Assembly (NCBI GenBank): GCA_029245725.1
Contig: JAQWOT010000149.1
Location: 1-46,562, forward strand
Reading direction: 5' to 3'
Origin: SAR324 cluster bacterium
GTDB lineage: Bacteria > SAR324 > NAC60-12
DNA length: 46,562 bases
The notes under the pieces are model-generated. The model saw nothing but the letters and a program-made list of their open reading frames with translations, did not search any database and was not told the DNA's origin. Of this stretch, positions 15,295 through 24,590 are shown piece by piece. The translations under genes were made by a program, and so were the position numbers. Positions within the stretch are counted from its first letter, which is position 1. Every line of letters begins with the position of its first letter.

Positions 15295-17123
15295 CAGAAC
15301 GTATCATCGGCATTGACCTCGGCACGACCAACAGTCTTGCCGCAACCGTCTTCGATCAGGTGGGACCGGAGGTCATTACTGAACCTGGACAGACCCCGAT
15401 CATTCCCTCTGTACTGACGATGCGTGAGGGAAAATGGCTTGTGGGCCAAGAGGCGCTGATCAGGAGTCTACAAAATCCTACGCAAACACTGCACTCGATC
15501 AAGCGCTTGATGGGGCGTAGCCTTGAGGAAATTCCTGTCGAAGAACAGGCTCAACTTCCCTACCAACTACGATCTGGTGAACGTGGGCAAGTTCTGGTCT
15601 GTTTAGGCGAACAGGCTTTCACACCACAAGAAATTTCTGCTGAGATTCTCAAGGCAGTTAAGTATCGAGCAGAAGCAATCCTTGGTGAGAATTTACAGAA
15701 AGCGGTAATCACCGTTCCAGCCTACTTCGACGATGTTCAACGACAAGCTACTAGAGATGCAGCTCGCCTTGCCGGACTGGAAGCTTTGCGGATTCTCAAT
15801 GAACCTACTGCGGCAGCGATTGCCTATGGCTTGGATGAGCGTAAGGATGGGAAAATTGCCGTCTATGATCTGGGTGGTGGCACCTTTGACATCTCACTCC
15901 TCCAGTTGACCGGAAAAATCTTCAAAGTGATTGCTACCAATGGCGATACTCGTCTGGGAGGAGACGATTTCGACCAAGCTATCGTTGGTGAACTTATGCT
16001 TCGGATTCTGCAGGAATTTACTGATGCAGAGCTTCACTCTCCCTTGGCTCGCCAGGTTTTACGACAAACTGCGGAGACAATCAAAATTAGCCTCAGCCAG
16101 AGTAATGAAATAGAGTATGCTATTTCAATTGAAGACCAATCCTGGTCTCATCAGGGTTCATTCACAACGATTGAGCTTCAACCACTCTTGGCACCAGTGA
16201 TCCAACGAACACTACAACGCTGTCAGCAAGCTTTGGATCAGGCAGGATGGAAGGTCGAAGAGCTAGATGAGGTGGTTTTGGTCGGTGGTTCCACAGTCGT
16301 CCCAGAAGTACGTCGGCAAGTGCAACAGTTTTTTGGCCGAGCCCCACAAGTGGCAATTGACCCCTACAAGGTGGTTGCACTGGGAGCAGGAATTCAGGGG
16401 CACTTACTCGCAGGCGGGAGAAGAGACTTCCTACTGCTGGATGTGATTCCTCTGGCGTTGGGCATCGAAACGGTTGGAGGGACCTTCAGCAAATTGATCA
16501 CAGCTAACACCACCGTGCCAACGGAGGCTAAGGAACTCTACACGACCCACGCTGACAACCAGACTGCCATTGAGATCAACATCCATCAGGGTGAACGAGA
16601 GCTAGTTCATGATTGTCGTTGTCTCGGGCGCTTCAAATTGAGAGGCATTCCTGCAATGAAAGCAGGTCTACCTTTGGTTGAAGTAACTTTCCGGGTAGAC
16701 GCCAACGGAATCCTAACCGTTTCTGCCCTGGAAAAACGTAGCCAGACTGATGCCTCTATTGAAGTGATTCCTTTCCATGGGCTCACCCAGCAAGAGATCG
16801 ATGACTTACTGGAAGCATCTTATGACCATGCGGTTGAGGACTTTACTGCCCGTCAGTTGATCGAATTTCGCCAAACTGCAGAGCGGGTTCTACAGGGTAT
16901 CGAGATGCACTGGACTATTGCGGAAAAAGCACTGGCTCAGACAGACTGCACTGCAATTCGCCAGCAAATGGAGATTGTACGCCAGCGGATGGAAGGACAA
17001 GATCCTCAGGTACTTAAATCAGAAATGGATCGACTTGGAGATTTGACTCGATCCCTGGCAGATACAGTGATGGGACAGGCTGTTCTTTCAGCCTTGCAGG
17101 AAAAAGAAACAACTCCTGTCTGA
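15291..17123 (+). CDS. hscA: Hsp70-type chaperone HscA
   Basis: HscA is the specialised Hsp70 that uses ATP to release clusters from IscU. The 610-residue protein opens with the Hsp70 motif [13 protein letters not shown], carries [14 protein letters not shown] and the [13 protein letters not shown] motif near residue 335, then a substrate domain from about 390 on and a short C-terminal lid. It lacks the acidic EEVD-like tail of DnaK. Coupling to hscB (ATGA) confirms identity. A ferredoxin gene normally follows; here the next gene is on the other strand 15 bases away. Confidence 0.95.
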   Translation: MTERIIGIDLGTTNSLAATVFDQVGPEVITEPGQTPIIPSVLTMREGKWLVGQEALIRSLQNPTQTLHSIKRLMGRSLEEIPVEEQAQLPYQLRSGERGQVLVCLGEQAFTPQEISAEILKAVKYRAEAILGENLQKAVITVPAYFDDVQRQATRDAARLAGLEALRILNEPTAAAIAYGLDERKDGKIAVYDLGGGTFDISLLQLTGKIFKVIATNGDTRLGGDDFDQAIVGELMLRILQEFTDAELHSPLARQVLRQTAETIKISLSQSNEIEYAISIEDQSWSHQGSFTTIELQPLLAPVIQRTLQRCQQALDQAGWKVEELDEVVLVGGSTVVPEVRRQVQQFFGRAPQVAIDPYKVVALGAGIQGHLLAGGRRDFLLLDVIPLALGIETVGGTFSKLITANTTVPTEAKELYTTHADNQTAIEINIHQGERELVHDCRCLGRFKLRGIPAMKAGLPLVEVTFRVDANGILTVSALEKRSQTDASIEVIPFHGLTQQEIDDLLEASYDHAVEDFTARQLIEFRQTAERVLQGIEMHWTIAEKALAQTDCTAIRQQMEIVRQRMEGQDPQVLKSEMDRLGDLTRSLADTVMGQAVLSALQEKETTPV

Positions 17124-17138
17124 AAAAAAGACAGATCA

Positions 17139-18593
17139 TCACTCTGCAGATCGCTCAGCGTTGGTATCAACAACTAGTGAAGCCTCACACATTCTCGCCA
17201 GATGTCGCTCAAAAGCATTCATCACAAACAGATGAACGACCGCTTGTGTTGTGTTGTAGATGTACCACGGCAGGCTTGGGCAAAAGTCGTGAATCGCGGC
17301 AATAACATACTTGCCATCAAACACCTCTCTAAACTCTAGACGTCCTTCCGGACTTTCTCGGGTGTCAGCAAGCAATCCTCCAATGATGTCAAGCACTGTA
17401 CGATGCTCATCACCACCTTGACACAAACGCAAGTCCAGTAGTGGAGTTGAGAGAAACCGCAAACAGAAGAGCACCCTTCTATCCTCCAAAACATCACAGC
17501 GTAGAAACGGCTTAAGAAATTGAGGCAGCCAGCGTACATATTCCTCCAAAGCCCAATGGGCATCTTTACCCGGAGGTAACGGCAGTCGCTGAACGGAGCG
17601 CACTCGACGCTGCTCACGGATCATCTGCTGGTCCTCTCGCCTCAATTCCTGACGTGGATTTTGTAGCGGAAAGCCATGCTCGTCCATTGACGCAGCCACC
17701 GATTCCCGAAATGTTACCGCAGAACTGACGAGCTGATCCTGTAATCGATTCGATTTGGCTCGCAGATCATGGCGCAGACTATCGACTAGTGGGCTGACCA
17801 GCGCCTGTGAACTGTTGCTGATAGTAGAGACCCAGCGCTTAGAGATCCCCAAAGTCACAAAGGGGAATGGGAACATCCAACGATTTTTTCCCATCTCTTC
17901 AGCAGTGATCTGCATCATGTCTTTGTAGGTCATCAAGTCAGGGCCACCAATATCGAAGGACCCTGAGTACTCTCCTGGCTCCCCCAAACACAGTTTGACC
18001 GCCTTCAACACATCCTGAATCGCAACTGGCTGGGTTTGGGACCAGGTCCAGGTTGGCAATCCCATTATGGGTAATCTGCGAACAAGATTGATCAGAATTC
18101 GCAAAGAAGAACCTCCTGGCCCAACGATCACTCCACAGCGCAATGCAGTGACTGGTAATCCAGACGCCTGCAAAACCTGCTCGACTTCATAGCGACTGGA
18201 AAGATGCTGTGATGCCTCTTCACGCTCATCATCTGGCATCAACCCCCCCACATAGAGAATCTGTTTCAGTCCAGCAGCTTTGGCTCCCTGAGCAAAGTTG
18301 TCTGCTAAGAGCAGATCCAAGTCCTGAAAGGATGCCTGAGTCAGCCGAGAGGAGGGTACCATCGAGTGAATCAAGTAGATCAGGTAATCCGTGCCCTGCA
18401 GGGCCTGCTCGACAGAGGAAGCCGAGTAAGCATTACAATGAACCCACTGCACAGGATCATTCCGATCAGGATGAGAGAGTTTATAGGCGGATCGTGTCAA
18501 TCCTCGAACAGTGAACTGTTCAAGCAGACTATTGCAGATTGCAGTTCCGACGAAGCCAGTAGCACCGGCAATCGCTACCACGGCCTGGGACAT
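17139..18593 (-). CDS. NAD(P)-binding epimerase-like protein with extra C-terminal domain
   Basis: The first 300 residues are an atypical short-chain dehydrogenase fold: GATGFVGTAI binds the dinucleotide at the N terminus, and YLIYLIHSM, ILYVGGLMP and SSRYEVEQVLQASGLPVTALRCG follow the order of the YbjT-like family. Tyr-x3-Lys is replaced by YEVEQ, so it is an atypical member. Residues about 330-484 form a second region seen in longer relatives, with WYIYNTTQAVVH near the end, which may bind a lipid or small ligand. A good ribosome site (AAAGGAG) precedes the ATG. Family members act on quinone, carotenoid or sugar chemistry; I cannot say which applies. Confidence 0.7.
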   Translation of the reverse strand: MSQAVVAIAGATGFVGTAICNSLLEQFTVRGLTRSAYKLSHPDRNDPVQWVHCNAYSASSVEQALQGTDYLIYLIHSMVPSSRLTQASFQDLDLLLADNFAQGAKAAGLKQILYVGGLMPDDEREEASQHLSSRYEVEQVLQASGLPVTALRCGVIVGPGGSSLRILINLVRRLPIMGLPTWTWSQTQPVAIQDVLKAVKLCLGEPGEYSGSFDIGGPDLMTYKDMMQITAEEMGKNRWMFPFPFVTLGISKRWVSTISNSSQALVSPLVDSLRHDLRAKSNRLQDQLVSSAVTFRESVAASMDEHGFPLQNPRQELRREDQQMIREQRRVRSVQRLPLPPGKDAHWALEEYVRWLPQFLKPFLRCDVLEDRRVLFCLRFLSTPLLDLRLCQGGDEHRTVLDIIGGLLADTRESPEGRLEFREVFDGKYVIAAIHDFCPSLPWYIYNTTQAVVHLFVMNAFERHLARMCEASLVVDTNAERSAE

Positions 18594-18692
18594 GACAAAC
18601 TCCTTTACAAAGACAGATTGGTAGGCTAGACAAAATTTAGGACTTCATGCTAACAGTAAGCTCCACAATCTGTCTAATCGAAAGCAGGAGAA

Positions 18693-19691
18693 TCAGATGC
18701 CCACACGGAGAATATCGTAGAGTTGTACAGCACCACAAACACGGTTGTCCAAATCGGTGACCACTAGCGTCAAAACTGAGTTTTCCTGCATCAACTCCTT
18801 GGCGGCCAAGGCCATGCTATCGTGGTCAACTGTCAGAGGATCTGTGCGCATCCAGTCAGCAATAGGCCGGGGCCAATCTACATTTGGATCGTGTGTCGGA
18901 TCTTCCAGTAATCGCGAGAGGTCTCCATTGCTGAAGACTCCCAACAAATTTTGGTCTTCATCAACAATGATCAATAACCCCAAACGCTTGTGGGCCAATT
19001 CAACCACTCCCTGACGTAAGGAGAGATCTGGAGCCGCCAAAGGTAGGCGATCCTTGGGAAGCATGACGTCCTCTACTCGAGTCAGCAGACGACGACCCAG
19101 CGCACCCTGTGGGTGATAGAGTGCGAATTGTTCTGGTGTGAATCGCCTCCGCTCCATCACACACAGTGCAAGGGTATCTCCTAGGGCCAGCAGCGCCGTT
19201 GTGCTAGTAGTTGGGGCCAGGGACAAGGGGCAAGCCTCTTTCGGTACCTGACAGCTGATGTGCAAAGCCACCTGCGTTGCCAATGGTGAGCTCGGATCGC
19301 GAGTAATTGAAACTGTTTGACAACCAATCGACCGCAAGGAAGGAAGTAGCTGAAGCATCTCCTCGGTCGTGCCACTGTTGCTCAGCAGAATTACCACATC
19401 TTGACGAGCAACTACCCCCAGATCTCCATGAACTCCCTCACCAGGGTGTAAGAACAGAGAAGGCGTTCCTGTACTTGATAAGGTAGCAGACAACTTCCTT
19501 CCGATATGTCCACTTTTGCCCATACCGGTGACGACGACCTTCCCTCGACAGGCCAGCAACCACTCCACTGCTGTAACAAAATGCTCATCCAACTGGGCTT
19601 CCAGAGCTCTCAGTCCATCCTGCTCAATTCTAAGAAAACCCCGTGCTGAATTGAGTATATTTTGGGATGTTTCTATCTTACTGTTTGTCAT
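18693..19691 (-). CDS. kdsD: D-arabinose 5-phosphate isomerase
   Basis: KdsD turns ribulose 5-phosphate into arabinose 5-phosphate, the first committed step to Kdo for lipopolysaccharide. The SIS domain (about residues 40-180) has GMGKSGHIGRKLSATLSSTG, HPGEGVHGDLG and LLSNSGTTEE with the catalytic and metal His residues. HPQGALGRRLL links it to two CBS repeats (about 205-330). Length 332 is standard. A GTG one codon upstream at 19694 is an alternative start. It diverges from the first antiporter gene. Capsule-specific KpsF would look the same, but no capsule genes are near. Confidence 0.93.
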   Translation of the reverse strand: MTNSKIETSQNILNSARGFLRIEQDGLRALEAQLDEHFVTAVEWLLACRGKVVVTGMGKSGHIGRKLSATLSSTGTPSLFLHPGEGVHGDLGVVARQDVVILLSNSGTTEEMLQLLPSLRSIGCQTVSITRDPSSPLATQVALHISCQVPKEACPLSLAPTTSTTALLALGDTLALCVMERRRFTPEQFALYHPQGALGRRLLTRVEDVMLPKDRLPLAAPDLSLRQGVVELAHKRLGLLIIVDEDQNLLGVFSNGDLSRLLEDPTHDPNVDWPRPIADWMRTDPLTVDHDSMALAAKELMQENSVLTLVVTDLDNRVCGAVQLYDILRVGI

Positions 19692-19738
19692 CACCAGAAT
19701 GTTGTCAGAAAAAATTATTGATTTATTTGCAAGAAAAC

Positions 19739-19768
19739 TTGAATGGACCAGAAACTTATCAGTATAGT
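19739..19768 (+). promoter_or_regulatory. Candidate promoter of the antiporter pair
   Basis: TTGAAT and TATAGT stand 18 bases apart in the region between kdsD and the first antiporter, 52 bases before the chosen ATG. Only two mismatches to consensus are seen overall. Confidence 0.45.
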
Positions 19769-19819
19769 GTTGCCCGTTATAGAATTTTACAAACCCTCAA
19801 CCTTTCGCTGGAGATTCGC

Positions 19820-21709
19820 ATGCTGGAAAGAGGATTCACGCGGACCCTGGCCGCCCTTGTGATGATTGCCTTACCGGCAGTCACCTGGGCTGCTGGCAGT
19901 GGAGAAAGCTCCGGGCCGGGCAGCCTGGTAGTACCTCTAGGAATGATGCTCTTGGGAGCAACCGTACTCGCCATTCTGCTGAGCTATGTCAAGCAGTCAA
20001 GCCTACTCGCCTTCATTGGTGTAGGTGCCATCGGTGGATTTTATGCCAAGTCTATTGGTGCTGGAGATGAATTGATCTCCAGGGAACTGATGAGCGCCTT
20101 CATCGATATTGGGATCATCCTGCTGCTCTTCATGGCTGGAATGGAGGTTGACATCAAAGGCATGATCAAGCGTTGGCAATTGGTACTGATCAATGGTGCT
20201 GGCCAGATCTCCCTTCTACTAATCGTCAGTATGGGACTGGGTGTCGCTTATATTGGGATTGGTGCGGACACCTTCGGTGATGGTTGGTTTGCCACTCTCA
20301 TCTACTTTGGCCTCTGTTTGACTCTCTCTTCGACCATTCTCGTAATTGGTACGCTGAAGAAAACAGGGCAGATGGAAACTCTGCATGGCCAAATCGCGTT
20401 AGGACTGATGGTGCTCCAGGATGTTGTAGCAGTTGTCGCCTTGGCAATTCTGCTGAGCCTAGATCCGAGCCGTGAAGGTGGGGGTTCTTTGGGCCTTGAA
20501 GTTGCCATGATTTTCTTAAAGATGGCGATCCTAATTGTCATTCTGTACTTCTTCACCAAGTACGTCCTCAATGCGATGTTCAAGTACTTGGCTCGCTCTT
20601 CAGAATTGCTCTTTATTGGAGCCCTCGGCTACGGCATGGGTGTTGGTGGACTTTGTGAGGTTGTTAGCTTCTCTTCTGGAATCGGCGCCTTCTTCGCTGG
20701 AGCCACACTGGCAGCGCTACCCTACCGCCACGAGATTGAGGACAAGGTGGAACCTTTAAAGGCATTCGGGGTTATTCTGTTCTTCATCGCCCTCGGCTTT
20801 GACCTGCCTTTCCTTGATGGTGCAGCCATCGTTAGCGGGCTCTCTACTGGTGTTGTGTTGACCCTATATCTGGTGATCCTGACGATTCCACTGATGCTGT
20901 TCCTGGGTTATGTTTCGAAAATGAAAGGAAGAGCAGCGTTCATGATTGGAGCTATTATTAATCAAAGCTCTGAATTTTCCTTGATGCTTGCTGTCCTTTG
21001 TCGACAGTTCGGTATTTTCAATGATGAACTGTTTATCATTGTCACACTAGTAGTATTGCTGACCTTCTTCCTCTCCTCACTTGGACACCAGTTCTTGGAT
21101 CCAATGTATCAGGCCGCCCGTAGTCGCTTACTCTTCATGGATAAGCGAAGTATGGAAGAAGAAGAGGAACATGAAGAATTGGAGATGGAAGACCATGTTG
21201 TCATTCTCTCCTTCAATGAACTCTCGATGGAGATTGCTGACTTCTACAGTCAAAATAATCAGAAGGTTCTGCTACTGGATCTTGATCCGGACATTACCGA
21301 CTACTTCAAGAAAAACCACTCTAACTCCAATATTGTAGCCAAGTACGCAGACATGCAGGATCCTGATGTTTGGGAGCACTTCGCCTTCGAAAAAGCTCAC
21401 ATTGTCATTTCCTGTCTGGACGAGGGGCAAGAAGCTGAGATCGGCATTTGCCATTACCTGCATGAGAAAAGTGACCATGTGCCCTTCCTGGCAGCGACTA
21501 GCTCACACGAAGAAGCACTGGAGTTGTATGAGGCAGGTGTCCGCTACGCAATCCAGACTGAATACCTGGCTTCGAAAAGCTTCCGAGACATCTTTGCTCA
21601 GGAAATGGCTAAAGATCCGAAAGACGCCTTCCGAGATCTTGGGAAGGAACATTTCGAACAAACCAAGCAGATCCAAGAAGGCATGGGCAATATCTTCAGT
21701 TTGGTCTGA
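19820..21709 (+). CDS. CPA2 cation:proton antiporter with degenerate RCK domain (first of pair)
   Basis: This is a KefB/KefC-like transporter of the CPA2 family. After a signal-like segment (ALVMIALPAVTWA, residues 13-25) about 12-13 membrane helices fill residues 35-430. The ion site carries Gln-Asp (Q200, D201) in LMVLQDVVAVVALAIL, as in Kef proteins rather than the Asp-Asp of electrogenic antiporters. From about 455 a TrkA-N-like domain follows, but its GxGxxG is replaced by LSFNELSMEI, so usual NAD binding should be lost; the acidic LDLDPD is kept. The tail is charged. I chose the ATG at 19820 with GGAG upstream; the frame is open to 19667. It is a close paralogue of the next gene. Confidence 0.85.
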   Translation: MLERGFTRTLAALVMIALPAVTWAAGSGESSGPGSLVVPLGMMLLGATVLAILLSYVKQSSLLAFIGVGAIGGFYAKSIGAGDELISRELMSAFIDIGIILLLFMAGMEVDIKGMIKRWQLVLINGAGQISLLLIVSMGLGVAYIGIGADTFGDGWFATLIYFGLCLTLSSTILVIGTLKKTGQMETLHGQIALGLMVLQDVVAVVALAILLSLDPSREGGGSLGLEVAMIFLKMAILIVILYFFTKYVLNAMFKYLARSSELLFIGALGYGMGVGGLCEVVSFSSGIGAFFAGATLAALPYRHEIEDKVEPLKAFGVILFFIALGFDLPFLDGAAIVSGLSTGVVLTLYLVILTIPLMLFLGYVSKMKGRAAFMIGAIINQSSEFSLMLAVLCRQFGIFNDELFIIVTLVVLLTFFLSSLGHQFLDPMYQAARSRLLFMDKRSMEEEEEHEELEMEDHVVILSFNELSMEIADFYSQNNQKVLLLDLDPDITDYFKKNHSNSNIVAKYADMQDPDVWEHFAFEKAHIVISCLDEGQEAEIGICHYLHEKSDHVPFLAATSSHEEALELYEAGVRYAIQTEYLASKSFRDIFAQEMAKDPKDAFRDLGKEHFEQTKQIQEGMGNIFSLV

Positions 21710-21735
21710 TTTCTTCTACCCCTCTAGCAGAGAGA

Positions 21736-23580
21736 ATGACTATGAACCTTTGGCAAAAACTACGCACTTCCTTGGGAGTGCTCTTCATCACACTCTTCGT
21801 GATGGCCACGCCTGTCTACGCGGCAGGTGGTGGAGCCCTGATTATGTCCCTTGGCTTGCTGCTTGGTAGCGCAATGCTGATCTCGATGGTCCTGACTCGC
21901 TTCAATCAGCCAATTCTTCTCGCTTTTGTAGTGGCGGGTGCTGTGGGTGGATTGGTAGCTGGTAGTGAAGCAGCAATGGCAATCGCCAACGGCCCTCTGA
22001 TCGAAGGCTTTGCTGAAATTGGTATCGTTCTACTACTCTTCATGGCGGGAATGAGTGTCAACCTGCGAGAGATCACGAACCGCAGCAAATTGGTACTCTA
22101 CAACGGTATCGGCCAGTTGGTAGTTGTGATGGTCGTGATGCTATTATTGGCTGGGGGCATCATCAATGGTATTGGTACCGAAGGTCTCTTCTTCGTTGCT
22201 ATTTGCCTCTCCCTATCATCAACTCTGGTGGCCCAGAGCGCCCTAAGCTACTCTGGCTCAGAAGGATCGCTGCACGGTCAGTTGGCTGGTGGAATCATGC
22301 TGCTGCAGGACTTGGTAGCTGTGGTTGCGATTGTCCTGCTGGAAGGCCAGATGCGTGATGCTGGTGGTATTACAGGCATGGGGATGGCGTTCATCAAGAT
22401 GCTAGTTCTGATGGCAGTCTTATCTTCGCTATCCCGCTACGTTCTGGAGAAAGTTTTCAAATTCCTCAGTGAGTCACCGGAACTGATGTTTGTCACCGCG
22501 CTGGGCTACTGTATGGGGGTAGCAGCTGTGTGTGATACTATGGGCTTCTCCCAGGAAGGTGGTGCGTTCTTCGCCGGTGTCTTCCTCGGAATCATTCCGC
22601 AGAAACTGGAAATTGAGGATAAGGTCAATCCACTGAAAACCTTTGGGGTGATTCTCTTCTTCCTTACCTTGGGTTTCCGTATGGTCACACTGGAACCTGG
22701 AGCAATGGGTAGTGCCTTCAGCATGGCGGTTGTGCTTGCGGTCATCGTATTGGTTATCAAACCAGTTGCCATGTTGATCACAGGTTGGGCCACTCGTCTT
22801 AAGGGACGTCCCGCATTTTTACTGGGTGGTACAATCAATCACTGCTCGGAATTCTCCTTGATCATTGCATTGATCTGTCGTGAAACTGGTTTGTTCAGTG
22901 ACTATGTCTTCGCGCTAGTTACCTTGACAGTTCTGTTCTCAATGTTCTTTGCAGCGATCAGTCATCTCTACCTAGGTACTCTCTACAACATGCTGCGTGG
23001 CTCATTGCGCTTCATTGACAAGCGAAGTTCCAACTACGAACTGGAAGGAGATTTTGCACTTGAAAATCATGTAGTGGTTCTCTCTTACAATGAGTTAGCT
23101 GCTGAGATCGCAGGGCACTACGCAGAGAAAGGTGAGAAGGTTCTGATGATGGACTTGGATCCAGAGATCACGGAGTTCTTCCAAAAAAAAGAGGGATCAA
23201 ATATCGTCCCACTTTATGCAGATATGGAAGATCCAGATGTCTGGAAGCAGTTTGCTTTTGAGAAAGCGAAAGTTGTCGTCTCCTGCCTTGTTGAGGGACA
23301 GGAAATGGAGTTGGGCATTGCGGCTTACTTGGCTGAGCATGCTCCGGACACACCATTTATCGCAACTACTTCCTCTCACGATGAAGCACTGGAGCTTTAC
23401 GAAGCAGGTGTACGCTACGTGATTCAGACGGATTTCCTCGCTTCGAAGAGCTTCCGCAAAGTCTTCGAGGAAGAGATGGGCAAGAGTACCAAGGAGGCCT
23501 TCCTGCAAAAGGGCAAGGATCACTGGGATGCTACCCGCCAGATCCAAGAAGAACTCGGAGCCATCTTCAAGTTCGTTTAA
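21736..23580 (+). CDS. CPA2 cation:proton antiporter with degenerate RCK domain (second of pair)
   Basis: This 614-residue protein is the tandem paralogue of the preceding gene, 26 bases away. It repeats the same order: signal-like start ending VYAAGG near residue 32, about 12 helices, Gln191-Asp192 in MLLQDLVAVVAIVLL, and a TrkA-N-like domain from residue 443 whose glycine motif reads LSYNELAAEI. Both share RYxIQTxxLASKSFR and a C-terminal IQEexG-IF end. An ATG two codons in (21742) is better spaced from AGAGAGA and may be the true start. Two tandem copies with the same altered domain suggest a heteromeric transporter. K+ or Na+ as substrate is inferred from family only. Confidence 0.85.
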   Translation: MTMNLWQKLRTSLGVLFITLFVMATPVYAAGGGALIMSLGLLLGSAMLISMVLTRFNQPILLAFVVAGAVGGLVAGSEAAMAIANGPLIEGFAEIGIVLLLFMAGMSVNLREITNRSKLVLYNGIGQLVVVMVVMLLLAGGIINGIGTEGLFFVAICLSLSSTLVAQSALSYSGSEGSLHGQLAGGIMLLQDLVAVVAIVLLEGQMRDAGGITGMGMAFIKMLVLMAVLSSLSRYVLEKVFKFLSESPELMFVTALGYCMGVAAVCDTMGFSQEGGAFFAGVFLGIIPQKLEIEDKVNPLKTFGVILFFLTLGFRMVTLEPGAMGSAFSMAVVLAVIVLVIKPVAMLITGWATRLKGRPAFLLGGTINHCSEFSLIIALICRETGLFSDYVFALVTLTVLFSMFFAAISHLYLGTLYNMLRGSLRFIDKRSSNYELEGDFALENHVVVLSYNELAAEIAGHYAEKGEKVLMMDLDPEITEFFQKKEGSNIVPLYADMEDPDVWKQFAFEKAKVVVSCLVEGQEMELGIAAYLAEHAPDTPFIATTSSHDEALELYEAGVRYVIQTDFLASKSFRKVFEEEMGKSTKEAFLQKGKDHWDATRQIQEELGAIFKFV

Positions 23581-23589
23581 TCCCTCCAC

Positions 23590-23613
23590 CGGGTGTTGCT
23601 CCAGCAGCACCCG
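23590..23613 (+). terminator. Hairpin after the antiporters, weak terminator or attenuator
   Basis: CGGGTGTTGCT and AGCAGCACCCG pair over 11 positions (one G-T pair) across a two-base turn, nine bases after the second antiporter stop. Only TCTTCT follows, so termination would be partial and the receiver gene 15 bases later may be read through. Confidence 0.45.
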
Positions 23614-23628
23614 TCTTCTAAGCACCGT

Positions 23629-24015
23629 ATGCACTACGATGCCTCTATACTCCTAGTGGATGACTACAAGTTCATCCGGACCATTCTTGAAAGAATGCTG
23701 CATCAGCTTGGCTATCAAAATCTCTGCACGGCCGTTGATGGCGTGGAAGCGCTGAAATTATTGCGATCCCAACCCGTTGATCTAGTCATCACTGACTATC
23801 ATATGCCAGAAATGGATGGCATCAGCCTCTTCCAATCAATGAAGCAGGAACCTGTCCTAGCTAAGATTCCCGTCCTACTTATCTCTGGTGTTCCTACCGA
23901 AAAATTTGCGACACAGGCACTGGCGATGGGAATCCAAAGCACCCTGACCAAACCCTTCCGTGCAGAGCAACTGGATCAGGAGATCCAATCTCTGCTGATC
24001 CAATCTCTCTGTTAA
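23629..24015 (+). CDS. Stand-alone response-regulator receiver (CheY-like)
   Basis: This 128-residue protein is a single receiver domain with no output domain. Acidic residues D11 and D12 (LLVDDYKF), phosphate acceptor D56 (VITDYHMPEMDG), S86 (LLISG) and K108 (LTKPF) are all present, so it should accept phosphate from a histidine kinase. Such proteins act by binding partners, as CheY does, or as relay parts. The frame is open to a GTG at 23593, but homologues start near HYDASILLVDD, so I take the ATG at 23629. No kinase gene is near. The position behind the antiporters hints that it may report on or control them. Confidence 0.88.
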   Translation: MHYDASILLVDDYKFIRTILERMLHQLGYQNLCTAVDGVEALKLLRSQPVDLVITDYHMPEMDGISLFQSMKQEPVLAKIPVLLISGVPTEKFATQALAMGIQSTLTKPFRAEQLDQEIQSLLIQSLC

Positions 24016-24017
24016 AA

Positions 24018-24170
24018 ATGCTACGGATCATTCTGCTGCTGGTAATTCTGCCAATGATCCTAGGCTTTCTATTCTCTCGGCTATCTCAGCCTATCCTGTG
24101 CTGGGTTGGATATTCTCTCCTTATCATTCCTCCTTCCATCGCCATGACATTGTTGCTCGATCTAATTTGA
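24018..24170 (+). CDS. Small two-helix membrane protein (50 aa)
   Basis: Two bases after the receiver stop an ATG opens a 50-residue frame that is almost wholly hydrophobic: helix one about residues 3-20 (RIILLLVILPMILGFLF), a short turn SRLSQ, helix two about 26-48 ending TLLLDLI. The composition and the immediate spacing suggest a real gene coupled to the receiver. Its stop overlaps the convergent thioredoxin-like gene by nine bases. No family is recognised. It could anchor the receiver or assist the antiporters, but nothing in the sequence shows that. Confidence 0.5.
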   Translation: MLRIILLLVILPMILGFLFSRLSQPILCWVGYSLLIIPPSIAMTLLLDLI

Positions 24171-24590
24171 AGGGCGCAGTTCACCGAACAAATTTCGTAA
24201 AAATTCTGGTTCCTGTAGACCCTCCAGAGCCCCCAAGCGTTGCCCATCCTGCGCGAAGAAGACCAGCGTAATTCTCCCAACTTGCTGCTGATTCGCAAAA
24301 GCCTGCCCCTCTGGACGACTCAGATCCGCAATCAAAAAATCCAAATCGGCCTGAAACTCCTCCTCCAAACTGGCAACTGTGCGTTGGAGTTGGCGACAAA
24401 CAACACATGTTGGATCATGCACCTGGACTACAACTGGTCGTCCGTTACCAATTCGTGAAAGATCATACTCCTCATCTTTGGAATGCTGTTGCCACCACCA
24501 GACTCCTCCTGCACTTATCAGCAAGAAGAGCGTGAGTAATGTGGAACCCCAGGCCCCAAAGTAACCCACAAACTTTTGAGGTGTTTTCAA
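24162..24590 (-). CDS. Membrane-anchored thioredoxin-like protein
   Basis: A single N-terminal helix (about residues 10-30, TLLTLFLLISAGGVWWW) anchors a thioredoxin fold. The active site is CVVC in VHDPTCVVCRQLQR, with an acidic ADLSRPEGQ and the usual GRITLVFF strand, where the cis-Pro before the strand is changed to Ile-Thr. Positive residues before the helix place the fold in the periplasm. The likely start is the TTG at 24590, which shares TTGA with the HNH gene stop and has AGGA six bases upstream; a GTG at 24614 is the other choice. It is a probable disulfide or heme-ligand reductase, partner unknown. Confidence 0.7.
   Translation of the reverse strand: MKTPQKFVGYFGAWGSTLLTLFLLISAGGVWWWQQHSKDEEYDLSRIGNGRPVVVQVHDPTCVVCRQLQRTVASLEEEFQADLDFLIADLSRPEGQAFANQQQVGRITLVFFAQDGQRLGALEGLQEPEFLRNLFGELRPSN

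Noticed and set aside
17116-17134. CTGTCT-n7-AGACAG with a run of seven A between convergent genes
   Set aside because: The A/T run lies in the loop rather than after the stem, so it is not a normal terminator for either strand.
18611-18675. AGACAGATTG and CAATCTGTCT, a ten-base inverted repeat with 45 bases between, flanking the epimerase promoter region; AGACAGAT also occurs at 17129
   Set aside because: One or two such wide repeats are expected by chance in 46 kb, and no transposase, terminal repeat pair or duplication of target bases is seen.
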